DNA from: CBDEGR01 sp965237895
GTDB lineage: Bacteria > Acidobacteriota > Terriglobia > UBA7540 > JAPUME01
Assembly (NCBI GenBank): GCA_965237895.1
Contig: CBDEGR010000001.1
Coordinates: forward strand, 310,001 to 374,000
Direction: 5' to 3'
DNA length: 64,000 bases
Made by a program: the position numbers and the translations under genes. Positions 36,654 to 45,682 of the stretch are shown one piece after another (the first letter of the stretch is position 1; each line of letters begins with the position of its first letter). The notes under the pieces were generated by a model. The model was given only the letters and a program-made list of their open reading frames with translations. It did not search any database and was not told the origin of the DNA.

Positions 36654-37711
36654 GCTTCCAGAATTTCGTCGGCAACCGAAAAGCGGTGGAGAGCGTGCGG
36701 CAGATGCTTTCGAGCGGGCGCATTCCCTCGGCTTTGCTCTTTTCCGGCCCGGAAGGGGTCGGCAAGCTGACCTTGGCGCGCATGTTCGCCCAAGCTCTGC
36801 AGTGTGAAAAGGAGAAGGACGACTTCTGCGGAGAGTGCCGCGGCTGCCGGAGGACGGCGGAGATGTTCGAGCTGGCCGAGCAGGACTGGGAGCGTCGCCG
36901 GGGAATCAAGAGCGGCACCCGTCGCACCGAGGACCTGATCTATTTCGACGTGCAATTGATCGAGCCGGTTTCTCAATTTATCCTGACGCCTCAAATCAAC
37001 TCGGCGGTCCGGACGGCCTATACCAAACCGTTTGAGTTCCGGCGCCGTGTTTTTATTCTAAACGACGCACAGAAGATTCATTGGAGCGGGGTGGACCGCC
37101 TGCTGAAGGCTCTCGAGGAGCCGCCGCCGACCACGCTTTTTATTCTGATCTGCCCGAATGCTTACGCGCTCCGCGCCACGGTACGGTCCCGCTGCACGCG
37201 GGTGGGTTTTCTTGCGATGGAAGAGGGGGAAATGGAAAATGTTCTCCGCCGAGAGACCGAATGGAGCCCGCGCGAAAGACGGTTGGTGGTGCGGCTCTCG
37301 GGCGGGAGCCTGGGCAGGGCGCGAAGGTTTGACTTGGACGATTATCGCCGTCGGCGGCAGGACTGGGCCACGTTCCTGGAAGGGTGCCTGTCGGGGAATG
37401 ATTGGAGCCGCCTTTTTGAAGTTACCGAGCGGTTCGGCAAGGACCGGGAGAATCTCGAAGAGAATCTGATCTTAGGTTACACATTGCTGCGGGATTTGAT
37501 GATCTTGCGTACCAGCGGGGAAGAGGGCCGCATTACCAACTTGGACCTGGCGGCGCAGCTTCGCCGTTGGGGGGGACAAGTGGAGCTTCCCTGGATTGAG
37601 CGTGTTACACGGGCACTGGACAAATCGCATCGGGAGCAGGTTCGCAATCTGAACCAGCAGCTTGCCTTGGATGCGCTGGCCGCCGAACTTACGGGGACTC
37701 GGAACCCCTAG
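36650..37711 (+). CDS. holB: DNA polymerase III subunit delta'
   Basis: 353 residues. The clamp-loader AAA+ fold shows FVGNRKAVESVRQML, the P-loop-like GPEGVGKLTLARMFA, a zinc-type cluster CGECRGC, and KIHWSGVDRLLKALEEPPPT with the sensor region. It is part of the clamp loader that places the beta clamp on DNA. Coupled to tmk. The P-loop has Leu for the usual Ser/Thr after GKLT, which still fits delta', a subunit that often does not bind ATP. Confidence 0.93.
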   Translation: MSFQNFVGNRKAVESVRQMLSSGRIPSALLFSGPEGVGKLTLARMFAQALQCEKEKDDFCGECRGCRRTAEMFELAEQDWERRRGIKSGTRRTEDLIYFDVQLIEPVSQFILTPQINSAVRTAYTKPFEFRRRVFILNDAQKIHWSGVDRLLKALEEPPPTTLFILICPNAYALRATVRSRCTRVGFLAMEEGEMENVLRRETEWSPRERRLVVRLSGGSLGRARRFDLDDYRRRRQDWATFLEGCLSGNDWSRLFEVTERFGKDRENLEENLILGYTLLRDLMILRTSGEEGRITNLDLAAQLRRWGGQVELPWIERVTRALDKSHREQVRNLNQQLALDALAAELTGTRNP

Positions 37712-37918
37712 GATGCAAAGAGAGCTCCTCCGGCGGCTTTTTTCTTAGCTGGGGGCAAAAAGCTTGTCAGGATGGGACGTCGGTGCTAATCTATACGGTA
37801 AGAGCGGTCGTTTTAAATCCCGTACAGAGAATGTTCTTGAGGGAACCGAAAAGGTCTTTGAGGGCATCTAAAGATACGTAGCCGGGAAATTCTTCAACCC
37901 CCAACCAGGTTCCAGCGC

Positions 37919-37938
37919 CGAGACTCCCTGGAGACTCG
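37919..37938 (+). promoter_or_regulatory. Short hairpin in the leader of the hfq-like gene
   Basis: CGAGACTCCCTGGAGACTCG folds into an 8 bp stem with one A-A mismatch and a tight loop, ending 21 bases before the GTG start. It could affect ribosome access. No partner RNA is known. Confidence 0.35.
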
Positions 37939-37959
37939 GATGGAAAGAGTAGGTGAGTA

Positions 37960-38304
37960 GTGAACCGTAAATTGATTCGACCTTCGTTGACCGATATTAA
38001 GGATCAGCTGCCGAGAGGCCAGGTGAAGAAGCGGCTCTCTCCTCCTGAGCAGACGAACGCCGAAACCTTCTACTATTTGAAGCAGATGCAATCCCGTACG
38101 CCGATGGTGATTGCTCTTGACGGCGGTGAAGTCGTCCGCGGGATTATCGAGTGGTACGACCGGGACTGCATCAAGGTAAATCGCACGCAGGAGCCCAATC
38201 TGCTCATTACGAAGAGATCCATTCGATACATGTTCAAAGAGGGAGAGAACGGCACGGCTCCTTCCAGCGAAAAGTCCGAAGAGTACGCCTATCAGGAAAA
38301 CTAG
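37960..38304 (+). CDS. hfq: Hfq-like RNA chaperone with N-terminal extension
   Basis: 114 residues from GTG. Residues about 40-90 form the Sm fold: FYYLKQMQSRTPMVIALDGG and VVRGIIEWYDRDCIKVNR are Sm1, LLITKRSIRYMFKE is Sm2. The usual YKHA of Sm2 is replaced by TKRS. A basic N-terminal stretch of about 40 residues (LPRGQVKKRLSPPEQ) is extra. Hfq forms hexamers that bind sRNAs and mRNAs. The symbol is given because the fold and Sm1 pattern fit, but the Sm2 change may alter the RNA-binding rim. Confidence 0.75.
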   Translation: MNRKLIRPSLTDIKDQLPRGQVKKRLSPPEQTNAETFYYLKQMQSRTPMVIALDGGEVVRGIIEWYDRDCIKVNRTQEPNLLITKRSIRYMFKEGENGTAPSSEKSEEYAYQEN

Positions 38305-38389
38305 TGTGGTCCGGTCCTTCCGAGGAGTCAGGTTTTTCTTGCTCGAGGGACCGCAACCGATCATGGTTTGGTCTGCAAAGGAAGCAGCC

Positions 38390-38884
38390 GTGAGAGGAAA
38401 GCGCTTCGAGTATGGAGTTTCGGGTTGGAGGATTGCAGGGGTCCTTTTTGGGGTCATGGGCATCGTCGCGCTCCTCCCTTTGTCGGCGCAAATCGGCAGG
38501 ACCGGCATCGAACCGTCGGACAGGGTCGGAACCAATAAGACCGCCACGACGCCTCGGAATCTCGAGGCCTTTACCGGGAAGCTCTCCCGGGTCGAGCCGA
38601 AGAGGAAGAAATTGACGCTGTTGAGCGTCGAGGGCCGCTTCACCGAGATCTTCAACTGCAAGAACGGAACGACGATTCGGACCGCTCACGGGAAAAAGAG
38701 GAAATTCGGTGATCTTGAGCCGGGAATGACCTTGGTGGTCTACTACAGCTCGCGGAACGGCCGGCGGACCGTGCGGGATGTATTGATCCTCAAGGCGGCC
38801 GCAACGAAGAAGGAAGAGGGCTCCCCGAAATCCGGGTCGAAGTCCGAGTTAAAGGTGAAGGCGAAATCCGAATCGAAACCTTAA
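38390..38884 (+). CDS. Secreted small hypothetical protein
   Basis: 164 residues from the GTG at 38390, chosen because AAAGGAAG lies just ahead. A hydrophobic signal (WRIAGVLFGVMGIVALLPL) is followed by a compact beta domain (FTGKLSRVEPKRKKLTLL, TIRTAHGKKRKFGDLEPG) and a Lys/Ser/Glu tail. The middle has the shape of an OB-like or DUF5666-like fold (KLSRVEPKRKKLTL... LEPGMTLVV). Function unknown. It lies between the hfq-like gene and bshA. Confidence 0.55.
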   Translation: MRGKRFEYGVSGWRIAGVLFGVMGIVALLPLSAQIGRTGIEPSDRVGTNKTATTPRNLEAFTGKLSRVEPKRKKLTLLSVEGRFTEIFNCKNGTTIRTAHGKKRKFGDLEPGMTLVVYYSSRNGRRTVRDVLILKAAATKKEEGSPKSGSKSELKVKAKSESKP

Positions 38885-38938
38885 TCGATTCCGAATCGGG
38901 TTCCCCATGAGTACCCCGACCTCTTTTTGTTTCTTCCT

Positions 38939-40081
38939 ATGAAAATCGGGATTACCTGTTACCCCACCTACGGCGGCAGTGGTGTTGTCGCCACCGAGCT
39001 GGGGCTGGAATTGGCCGAACGCGGCCATGAAATTCATTTCATCAGCTACGCCGTCCCGGTGCGGATGACCGAAGCGGCCGACCGGATACATTTTCATGAA
39101 GTCGAAGTGATGAACTATCCCCTCTTCGACCATCCGCCCTACACGCTTGCCCTGGCCACCAAGATGCACGACGTGGCGGTGGGCGAAAAACTCGACCTGC
39201 TGCACGTCCACTACGCCGTCCCGCATTCCGTCAGCGCCTACCTGGCGCGCGCCATGCTCGAGCCTCGCCGTTTGCCCTTCGTCACCACGCTGCACGGGAC
39301 CGACATCACGCTGGTCGGCAACGACCGTTCTTATCTGCCGATCACGCGCTTTTCCATTGAAAATAGCGACGCCGTGACCGCCATCTCCGACTACCTGCAG
39401 AAGGTGACGCTCGATCAGTTTGAGATTCAATGCCCGGTGGAGGTCATTCCGAATTTCGTCAACTGCGACCTGTTTCATCCCGGCGGCGGTGCCTTCCCCT
39501 CGGTCGAAAGCGAACGGCGGATTTTGGCTCCCGATGAACACAAAATCTTGATGCACCTGTCCAACTTTCGTCCCGTCAAACGGATCACCGACGTGGTGGA
39601 GATTTTCGACCGCGTGCAGGCCCAACTGCCCTCCACCCTTGTGTTCGTCGGTGACGGTCCGGACCGGAGCGCCGCCGAATGGTTGGTTCGACAAAAAGGA
39701 CTGACTTCCAAAGTGCGGTTCCTGGGAAAACAGGACCAGGTTCACCGCCTTCTGCCTTGCGCCGATCTGCTGCTGCTGCCGAGCGACCTGGAATCCTTCG
39801 GCTTGGCGGCGCTGGAGGCGATGGCCTGCGGCGTGCCGGCGGTCTGCTCGCGGGTGGGAGGACTGCCGGAGGTGATTCGAGACGGCGTGGAAGGATTCTT
39901 GGTTCCGCCGCGAGATGTGGAGACGATGGGGAAGCGCGCCCTTGCAATTCTCGCCGACCCTGACCGTCAGGCGACGATGGGAAAGGCGGCACGCGCGCGT
40001 GCTCAAGACCGATTCTGCGCCTCCAAAATCATTCCCCGCTATGAACAGCTCTACCGGGACGTCTTAGGAAAATCTTCTTAA
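38939..40081 (+). CDS. bshA: N-acetylglucosaminyl L-malate synthase, bacillithiol biosynthesis
   Basis: 380 residues of a GT4 glycosyltransferase. The N-terminal glycine loop GITCYPTYGGSGVVATELG, the malate-side HVHYAVPHS, and TTLHGTDITLVGND are typical of BshA. The C-terminal UDP-sugar motif is PSDLESFGLAALEAMACG. It joins UDP-GlcNAc to L-malate in the first step of bacillithiol synthesis. bshB1, the second-step deacetylase, lies at 51035, and a glutaredoxin gene ahead of it. bshC is not in the window. I chose the ATG at 38939 over a TTG 12 bases upstream. Confidence 0.92.
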   Translation: MKIGITCYPTYGGSGVVATELGLELAERGHEIHFISYAVPVRMTEAADRIHFHEVEVMNYPLFDHPPYTLALATKMHDVAVGEKLDLLHVHYAVPHSVSAYLARAMLEPRRLPFVTTLHGTDITLVGNDRSYLPITRFSIENSDAVTAISDYLQKVTLDQFEIQCPVEVIPNFVNCDLFHPGGGAFPSVESERRILAPDEHKILMHLSNFRPVKRITDVVEIFDRVQAQLPSTLVFVGDGPDRSAAEWLVRQKGLTSKVRFLGKQDQVHRLLPCADLLLLPSDLESFGLAALEAMACGVPAVCSRVGGLPEVIRDGVEGFLVPPRDVETMGKRALAILADPDRQATMGKAARARAQDRFCASKIIPRYEQLYRDVLGKSS

Positions 40082-41091
40082 TTCTGCTGGGAGGAATTCT
40101 CCGCTTGGTCGGGACCGCTTCCGGGCTCGCCCGAAGCAGGCTCGTCGGGAAATTCCGGACCGGCGACTTGCCTTAAAAACTTCCGCACAGCCTCTTCATA
40201 GGTCTCCCGGTTGTCCTGATAGGCGCCGCCGTGCCGCTTTCCGGGAACGATGAGCAGGGCTTTGTCGGGGCTGAGGGCCTGTTGGTGGAGTTTCCGGCTG
40301 ATTTCGCTGGGCATGCGGCGGTCGTCTTTGACGGCGACGAAGAGAATCGGCCGAGGCCCAATCCGCTCGACCGCCTTGCGCAGGTCGAAGTCGGAGGCGC
40401 GGAAGCCTCCTTTCCACCCAATCGCGTGGGTGATGGTCTGGGCGGTGGGATATTTGGGAATCTTGAAGATCAGTTTCATATGGTGGGCGATGGTGTCCTC
40501 AAGCGAAAGGAACGTGCTGTCGACAATCGCGGCGTCGATTTCGGTCGATTCGGCCGCCGCCATTAACGTCGCCGCGCCGCCCATGGAGATGCCCCACACG
40601 ATGACGGGCCCAAAGCCCGAGCGCTGGCGAGCGTATTCAACCGCGGCGAGAACGTCGAACCGTTCCTGATAGCCGAGCGTGGTCAGCTTGCCGTCGCTCG
40701 CTCCCTGATGACGAAAGTCGAACAGCAGCGCGTGGTACCCGAGCCGGTGGACAAAGGCAGACTGCTCGAGAAATTCCACCCGGCTGCGGTTCATCCCGTG
40801 GCAGAAGACGACGGTACCTTTGGCTTTGGAACCGGAGGGGGACCCATCCGCCTCCGACCCGGCCGGGATATACCAGCCGCGAATCGTTATCCCGTCTTGG
40901 GTGGGAAACTCGATCTCGTCGAATGCAAGCTGGTGAATGGTGGGTGTCTTTCCCAGGTCGGAGTCGGGGAAGTCGAAGCGCCGCGTCGTCACGACCGAGG
41001 TGAAGAACCACGGGACTCCTACAAGAACGAACAATGCCGCCAAAGTTATGAGAACGAGTGTCACGCGGATTATGATTTTACGCCGGCTCAC
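40078..41091 (-). CDS. Membrane-anchored alpha/beta hydrolase
   Basis: 337 residues. An N-terminal membrane helix (IIIRVTLVLITLAALFVLVG) anchors a hydrolase fold with the oxyanion loop VVFCHGMNRSR, nucleophile in WGISMGGAATLM, and acid/His near FVAVKDDRRMP and PGKRHGGAYQDN. It is of the abhydrolase/DUF1749-like type whose natural substrates are unknown. It overlaps the 3' end of bshA by 4 bases on the opposite strand. The C-terminal 25 residues are acidic and low-complexity. Confidence 0.85.
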   Translation of the reverse strand: MSRRKIIIRVTLVLITLAALFVLVGVPWFFTSVVTTRRFDFPDSDLGKTPTIHQLAFDEIEFPTQDGITIRGWYIPAGSEADGSPSGSKAKGTVVFCHGMNRSRVEFLEQSAFVHRLGYHALLFDFRHQGASDGKLTTLGYQERFDVLAAVEYARQRSGFGPVIVWGISMGGAATLMAAAESTEIDAAIVDSTFLSLEDTIAHHMKLIFKIPKYPTAQTITHAIGWKGGFRASDFDLRKAVERIGPRPILFVAVKDDRRMPSEISRKLHQQALSPDKALLIVPGKRHGGAYQDNRETYEEAVRKFLRQVAGPEFPDEPASGEPGSGPDQAENSSQQN

Positions 41092-41130
41092 GCTTTTTCC
41101 TTATTTTCCTCCATCCTTCGATTTCAATCT

Positions 41131-42345
41131 TCAAACCCGCGTTGCGGGCTGAGCCCCGGCCTTTACCTCCGGCCCGCCCGCCCCCGGTTCGCTGATCTTC
41201 CAAGCCAGTAAGAAAACAACACCCGCCGTCAGGAGCGAACAGAAGAGCGCCACGGCGGCGAAATTCCATTGTTCATACAGGAATCCTCCCCCGAAGGTGG
41301 CGGCGGCAATTCCCAATTGGGAGGAGACGTTCCGCAGCGCCACCATCGCTCCGCGCTGCCCGCTGCCCACCATCTGGGTCACCAGCGCTGTCGTCGGGCC
41401 TTGCCGGAAAGCGGCGGCGAAGCTGATCAATCCGAAAAGGATCAGAAGAACTGTACCCCATCGTGTCCAGGGGACGGCAAGAAGAGCGAAGGCGAGCAGA
41501 ATGTTGCTTCCCAGCGCCACGCGCTTCTTGCCCCACTGATCGGAGAGTATGCCTCCCAGCGGCGCGCCGACAAAAGCCGCCAACCCGCCCAGCATCCAGA
41601 CCCAACCGATGGTGGAGGTCGTGAGTCCCAACCCGTCCTTCAGCCATTGAATGAGGTAGGTAAGAAAGCCGACCAGCGCGCCGGAGACCAGGAAGGCAAT
41701 CCCCATCAGGGCCGACGTATCCGCCCGTCCGAAAAGTTCTCTCAGGGTTCTGCCCGCCGATTGGCGCAGTTCGGAAAAAGTGCTGCGTGGGGAGGGGGTC
41801 GTGTCCGGCGGAAGGCCAAACGTCAGGAGCCGGCAAACAATCGCGCCGGCGGCAAAGAAGAGATACGTGGTGTGCCACCCGAAGCGTTCGGCGCTTTGCG
41901 CTGCAAGCGGTACGCCCAGAATGGGCGCGGCGAAGTAGGCGCTGGAGATGATGCCCACCGCCCGGCCGCGCACCTGATATGGGAACCAATCGCCGGCGAG
42001 GGCCACCGAGCAGGTGGAGAGCGTTCCGGCGGCGACGCCTGTGGCGAAGCGCGTGGCCAACAGCAAGTTCAGGCTGCCGGCTTGGGAGGTCAGAAACGAG
42101 AAGATGCCGAAGCCCACGACGGCCCATTGGAGAAATCGTTTGCGCCCGTAGTGGTCGGAAAGGAACCCGGTGGCGAGTGAGGCGGCGGCTGCGCCTACCG
42201 AATAGACGGTGATGAGGAACCCGCGACTGATGATTCCGGCTGCAAAAGTTTCCCCGATGGCGGGCAGGAGCACCAACGTGGCCTGATTGTCGGCCACGCC
42301 CAGGAACAGCAGTGCAAAGAGGGATGCGAGGATCAGGATGTTCAC
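41131..42345 (-). CDS. MFS transporter
   Basis: 404 residues and 12 predicted membrane helices in two halves. The MFS loop-2/3 motif is GFLSDHYGRKRFLQW, and the second-half copy GGILSDQWGKKRVALG. It probably is a proton-driven exporter of drugs or metabolites. It reads toward the hydrolase with a gap of 39 bases, so the two are likely cotranscribed with the CMD gene. Confidence 0.9.
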   Translation of the reverse strand: MNILILASLFALLFLGVADNQATLVLLPAIGETFAAGIISRGFLITVYSVGAAAASLATGFLSDHYGRKRFLQWAVVGFGIFSFLTSQAGSLNLLLATRFATGVAAGTLSTCSVALAGDWFPYQVRGRAVGIISSAYFAAPILGVPLAAQSAERFGWHTTYLFFAAGAIVCRLLTFGLPPDTTPSPRSTFSELRQSAGRTLRELFGRADTSALMGIAFLVSGALVGFLTYLIQWLKDGLGLTTSTIGWVWMLGGLAAFVGAPLGGILSDQWGKKRVALGSNILLAFALLAVPWTRWGTVLLILFGLISFAAAFRQGPTTALVTQMVGSGQRGAMVALRNVSSQLGIAAATFGGGFLYEQWNFAAVALFCSLLTAGVVFLLAWKISEPGAGGPEVKAGAQPATRV

Positions 42346-42394
42346 GGCGGCGGTCGGCGGCCCATCTCTCCCTTCTAGGGGGCGATGAACCTCT

Positions 42395-42739
42395 CTATTT
42401 GACGAAATGATGCAGGTCCAGATTTGCGGCGGCCTTGTCGGTCGAGTCGATCACACTGGCGGCGGCGATTCCGGCCGTGACGACAATGACGTCGCTGATC
42501 TCTTCCTTCGTGATGCCCAATTGCAGCGCCTTGCGGATGTGACCCTCCGCGCAGCCCTCGCACTTGAGCGCCAGTGAAACGCCGATGGCGACCAGCTCCT
42601 TTGTCTTCGGGTCGAGCGCCGTCTCCGAGTAGTAGGTCTTTTTGTAGAAGTCTTTATAGATTTCGCGAAATCGCGGCTCCATCATGCTCATCGACAAGGG
42701 TGGAGTCGTAATCATTTCTTCCTTCCGACTGTTTGCCAT
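42395..42739 (-). CDS. Carboxymuconolactone decarboxylase/AhpD-like protein
   Basis: 114 residues. The redox motif CEGCAEGHIRKAL (C-x2-C with downstream His) is the AhpD-type active site, placed after VAIGVSLALK. Such proteins reduce peroxides or act as small dithiol reductases. It lies ahead of the MFS gene in the same direction. Confidence 0.9.
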   Translation of the reverse strand: MANSRKEEMITTPPLSMSMMEPRFREIYKDFYKKTYYSETALDPKTKELVAIGVSLALKCEGCAEGHIRKALQLGITKEEISDVIVVTAGIAAASVIDSTDKAAANLDLHHFVK

Positions 42740-42796
42740 ACCTAGCTCCTAAACAATAGAAATACCAGGGTGGCCGGATGCCCCCTTCCTATTTGG

Positions 42797-42823
42797 AAAA
42801 GGCGCGGGAAACGGTCCCGCGCC
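42797..42823 (-). terminator. Rho-independent terminator of the zinc alcohol dehydrogenase gene
   Basis: GGCGCGGGA / TCCCGCGCC, a perfect 9 bp GC stem with a 5-base loop, followed on the minus strand by TTTTCC. It lies 100 bases after the gene at 42925-43950. Confidence 0.7.
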
Positions 42824-42924
42824 GCTGTCTGCCGCCAAAGCCTCGATAGAAAAATCTTACCATATCAGCCCCCTTCGTGCAGCGAAAGGGAGAGGTGGAG
42901 GTGGACTTCCGGGCGGCAGGGAAA

Positions 42925-43950
42925 CTAGGGTTCGAGGACTATCTTGCCGAACTGTTGGCGGTCTTCCATGCGCTGCTGCGCCGTTGCGGCCTCGGCCAGA
43001 GGGAAGGTGGAATCGACCACCGGCTTCAGCTTGCTGGAGAAGACGAACTTCAGCACCTCGACCAACTCCGCCTTGCCGCCCATGTAGGAGCCGTAGATGC
43101 TCCGGTGCCGGGCAAACAGCGCCCGCAGGTCGATCTTGACCACAGGTCCTGCCGTCGCGCCGCAGGTGACCAGACCGGCCGTTGGTGGCCAGCGAGTTGA
43201 AGCACAGGCGTCCCAGACGGCCTCGCCCACGTGCTCGAAGACCACGTCGACGCCCCGCTTCGCCGTCAGGCGCTTCACCTCTTGAGCGATATTCCGGTCC
43301 GAATGGTTGATGAACTCGTCTGCGCCCAGCTCCTTTGCCTTGGCCAGCTTCTGCTCGTTTCCGGCGGTGGCGATGACGCGCGCGCCCAGCATTTTTGCGA
43401 TCTGAATCGCCGCGCTGCCCACGCCGCTCCCCGCCCCCCCACCAGCACGTCCTCGCCGGGCCGGAGGTTCACCCGCGCCGTCAGCATGTGCCAAGCGGTG
43501 AGGAAGACCAAGGGCACGGCGGCCGCCTCAACCCAGCCCAGCGAGTCGGGAATGGGGATGACGTTCGCCTTGGGCGACGCCACGTATTCGGCATAGCCGC
43601 CCGGCGCCTTTTACGCCGAACAGAGTGTAGTGGCGGCAGGTGCTGTCCAGCCCCTCGAAACAGGCTTGGCAGTTGCCGCAACTGATGCCGGGGCAAAGCA
43701 GCACACGGTCGCCTTGTTTCACATGCGTCACCAAGGAGCCGACCTCGGCGACTTTGCCCGCAATGTCGCTGCCGCCGATGTGGGGCAGGAGAATGCCCGG
43801 CAGCCCCTGGCGGACCCAGAGATCGAGATGATTCAAGGCGCAAGCCCGCACGCGGACCAGAACCTCGTCGGCTTTGATCTTCGGCTCCGGCGCGTCCTCG
43901 TACTTGAGGGCTTCGGTGCCTCCATGCTCATGAAACCGTACGGCCTTCAT
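42925..43950 (-). pseudogene. Zinc-binding alcohol dehydrogenase/quinone oxidoreductase family, frameshifted
   Basis: Three frames read one MDR enzyme: MKAVRFHEHGGTEALKYEDA through CPGISCGNCQACFEGLDSTC (structural zinc cysteines), then VIPIPDSLGWVEAAAVPLVF, then SGVGSAAIQIAKMLGARVIA and the C-terminus. An extra G near 43597 and one missing G in a G7 run at 43434-43440 cause the shifts; a compensated pair lies near 43190. Because all indels are in G/C-rich runs, sequencing error is as likely as true decay. Substrate unknown. Confidence 0.8.
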
Positions 43951-44113
43951 CGGCGACTCCCTCTTGTAATTGAAGTGGGCCGGATACCCCGAACGTAGGA
44001 AAACGGGTGAAAGAAATTCAAGGAAGTGGATCGCTCCTGGAACTTTGTATCCATGGGAATGTCCCTTATAATAGCTGAGTTCTACCAACCCTGCTAAATA
44101 GAGTCCCCGTTCA

Positions 44114-44420
44114 ATGGCAAAAGTTCCGGAAATCGAAACTCTGAGGATTATCTACGAGGCGGCGCAAAGAAGACTGGACGAGCAATCTAGTGGAAGCTTA
44201 TGAGTTCAACCGGTCTCGGATCCTCAAAAAGAGTCGATTGTTCGCGTCCGCGATTCTAATGTTTGGGGTGTCATTGGTAATTCTGGTTGCGAGTGTTATG
44301 ATTTACCAAGGACCTGAAACCAAAGTTGTGAAAGGGGAAGTTGTGGTTACGGATGCAAGACAACCCGAGCCGGCGGAAACTGATAACAAGCCAACTCCAG
44401 AACCGGATGATGGGATTTAG
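44114..44420 (+). pseudogene. Small membrane protein gene, probably frameshifted
   Basis: A frame from ATG at 44114 (MAKVPEIETLRIIYEAAQRR) ends at a stop overlapping the next frame, which reads VEAYEFNRSRILKKSRLFAS, a membrane helix and an acidic Pro/Glu tail (PEPAETDNKPTPEPDD). Together they look like one about 103-residue gene with a one-base shift at about 44190. The second part alone could start at 44190 (GTG). No family is recognised. Confidence 0.4.
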
Positions 44421-44574
44421 AGACCGCCACCACCGGACCCTGATTTGGCCGATTACACGAATAGAGATTTGGATCAAAGCCGGATGGGAAAAGAAAATAC
44501 CAAACAGCAAGATTAAAATCATTGCTGTTTCTTTGATTTAATCCACTCTAAAGAGAGAATCTCTTTTATTTCCC

Positions 44575-45408
44575 ATGGACATCTTTGCGGAAGTCTCGAA
44601 GCTGCGGAAAGAGGGACGGAAGGGGGCTCTGGCTACCATCATCGAGGTGCAGGGATCGATTCCGAGCTTTGAAAGCTCGAAGATTCTGGTGCGCGACGAC
44701 GGCTCCATCGTCGGCACGGTGGGCGGAGGGTGTGTCGAGGCCGACGTGTGGGCCGCGGCGCAGGAGGTGATGCGCGAGGAGAAGCCGCGCCGCCTCCACT
44801 TCAACCTCAACAACAACCCGAAATACGACGAGGGTCTCATCTGCGGCGGCTCGCTCGACATTTTTATTGAGCCGATCCTCGCCACTCCGACCGCGCTCAT
44901 TTTCGGAGGCGGCCACATCTCGCTCTTTGTCTCGAAGATGGCGAACCTGGCCGGTTTCGACACCGTTGTGGCCGATGACCGCGAAGCGTTTGCCAATGCC
45001 ACTCGTTTTCCCGAAGCCACCGAGACCCACGCCGGGCCGTGGCCGGAAATTTTCCCTAAGCTGAAGGTGAACGGCGTGACCTACATCATCATCGTCACGC
45101 GCGGCCACAAGGGCGACCTCGATTGCCTGCGCTGGGCCGTTGGGGCTTCTGAGGGTTCCGGCGGGGCGCGTTACGTCGGCATGATCGGCAGCCGCCGCAA
45201 AGTGATTTCTACTTTCAAAGAGCTTGAAAAAGAGGGCATCGCGGCGGAAAATCTCGAGCGCGTCTATGGGCCCGTTGGGCTCGATATCGGCGCCATCACG
45301 CCCGAAGAGATCGCCGTCTCCATTGTCGCCCAGATGATCGCCGTGCGCCGCAACCAAGCGCCTTCCGTTCCCGGCCTTGCACGGAGGGTGAAAACCCAAC
45401 CCGCGTAG
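44575..45408 (+). CDS. XdhC/CoxI-family molybdenum-enzyme maturation protein
   Basis: 277 residues. The N-terminal XdhC_CoxI domain reads ALATIIEVQGSIPSFESSKI and GGGCVEADVWAAAQEV; the C-terminal Rossmann domain begins LIFGGGHISLFVSKMAN and ends MIGSRRKV. XdhC sulfurates molybdenum cofactor and inserts it into xanthine dehydrogenase-type enzymes. The mocA-like gene follows at 45683. No xanthine dehydrogenase is present in the window. Confidence 0.9.
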   Translation: MDIFAEVSKLRKEGRKGALATIIEVQGSIPSFESSKILVRDDGSIVGTVGGGCVEADVWAAAQEVMREEKPRRLHFNLNNNPKYDEGLICGGSLDIFIEPILATPTALIFGGGHISLFVSKMANLAGFDTVVADDREAFANATRFPEATETHAGPWPEIFPKLKVNGVTYIIIVTRGHKGDLDCLRWAVGASEGSGGARYVGMIGSRRKVISTFKELEKEGIAAENLERVYGPVGLDIGAITPEEIAVSIVAQMIAVRRNQAPSVPGLARRVKTQPA

Positions 45409-45435
45409 CCATTAGAATTTTTCTCAATTGTTTCT

Positions 45436-45521
45436 AGGTGCCCCATCCTTTCTGAAGGAAAGGGTGGGGAGATAATAGCTTTATTTTCCCCACCCTTGGC
45501 GGCGCCAAGAATGGGGCACCC
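45436..45521. repeat. Palindromic repeat family C, copy 1
   Basis: GGTGCCCCATCC at the left end is mirrored by the right end, and inner arms AAGGGTGGGG / CCCCACCCTT pair as well, so the 86 bases form a two-tier cruciform. It lies between xdhC and mocA and would also act as a bidirectional terminator-like hairpin. Confidence 0.8.
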
Positions 45522-45682
45522 TTTTGCATTGTCAGGGCACGTTCGCCACGGCGAATCAGCCGTGCCGAAGAGGAACTACCCTAAAATCTTCCTTGCGCCT
45601 TTAGGCGCTGAGGGAATACCGGAAGGCTACTTCCCAATCGCCAATATTCCCTCCATCTTCTTTCTGAGGGTATGATGTGCCC

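Noticed and set aside
37919..37938. Hairpin upstream of the hfq-like gene as a 6S or other known RNA
   Set aside because: Too short and lacks the conserved open-bubble structure of 6S RNA; listed only as a leader hairpin.
38849..40006. Long minus-strand frame (385 codons) inside bshA
   Set aside because: bshA on the plus strand is complete with all glycosyltransferase motifs; the antisense protein is rich in Gln/His/Arg and unlike any family.
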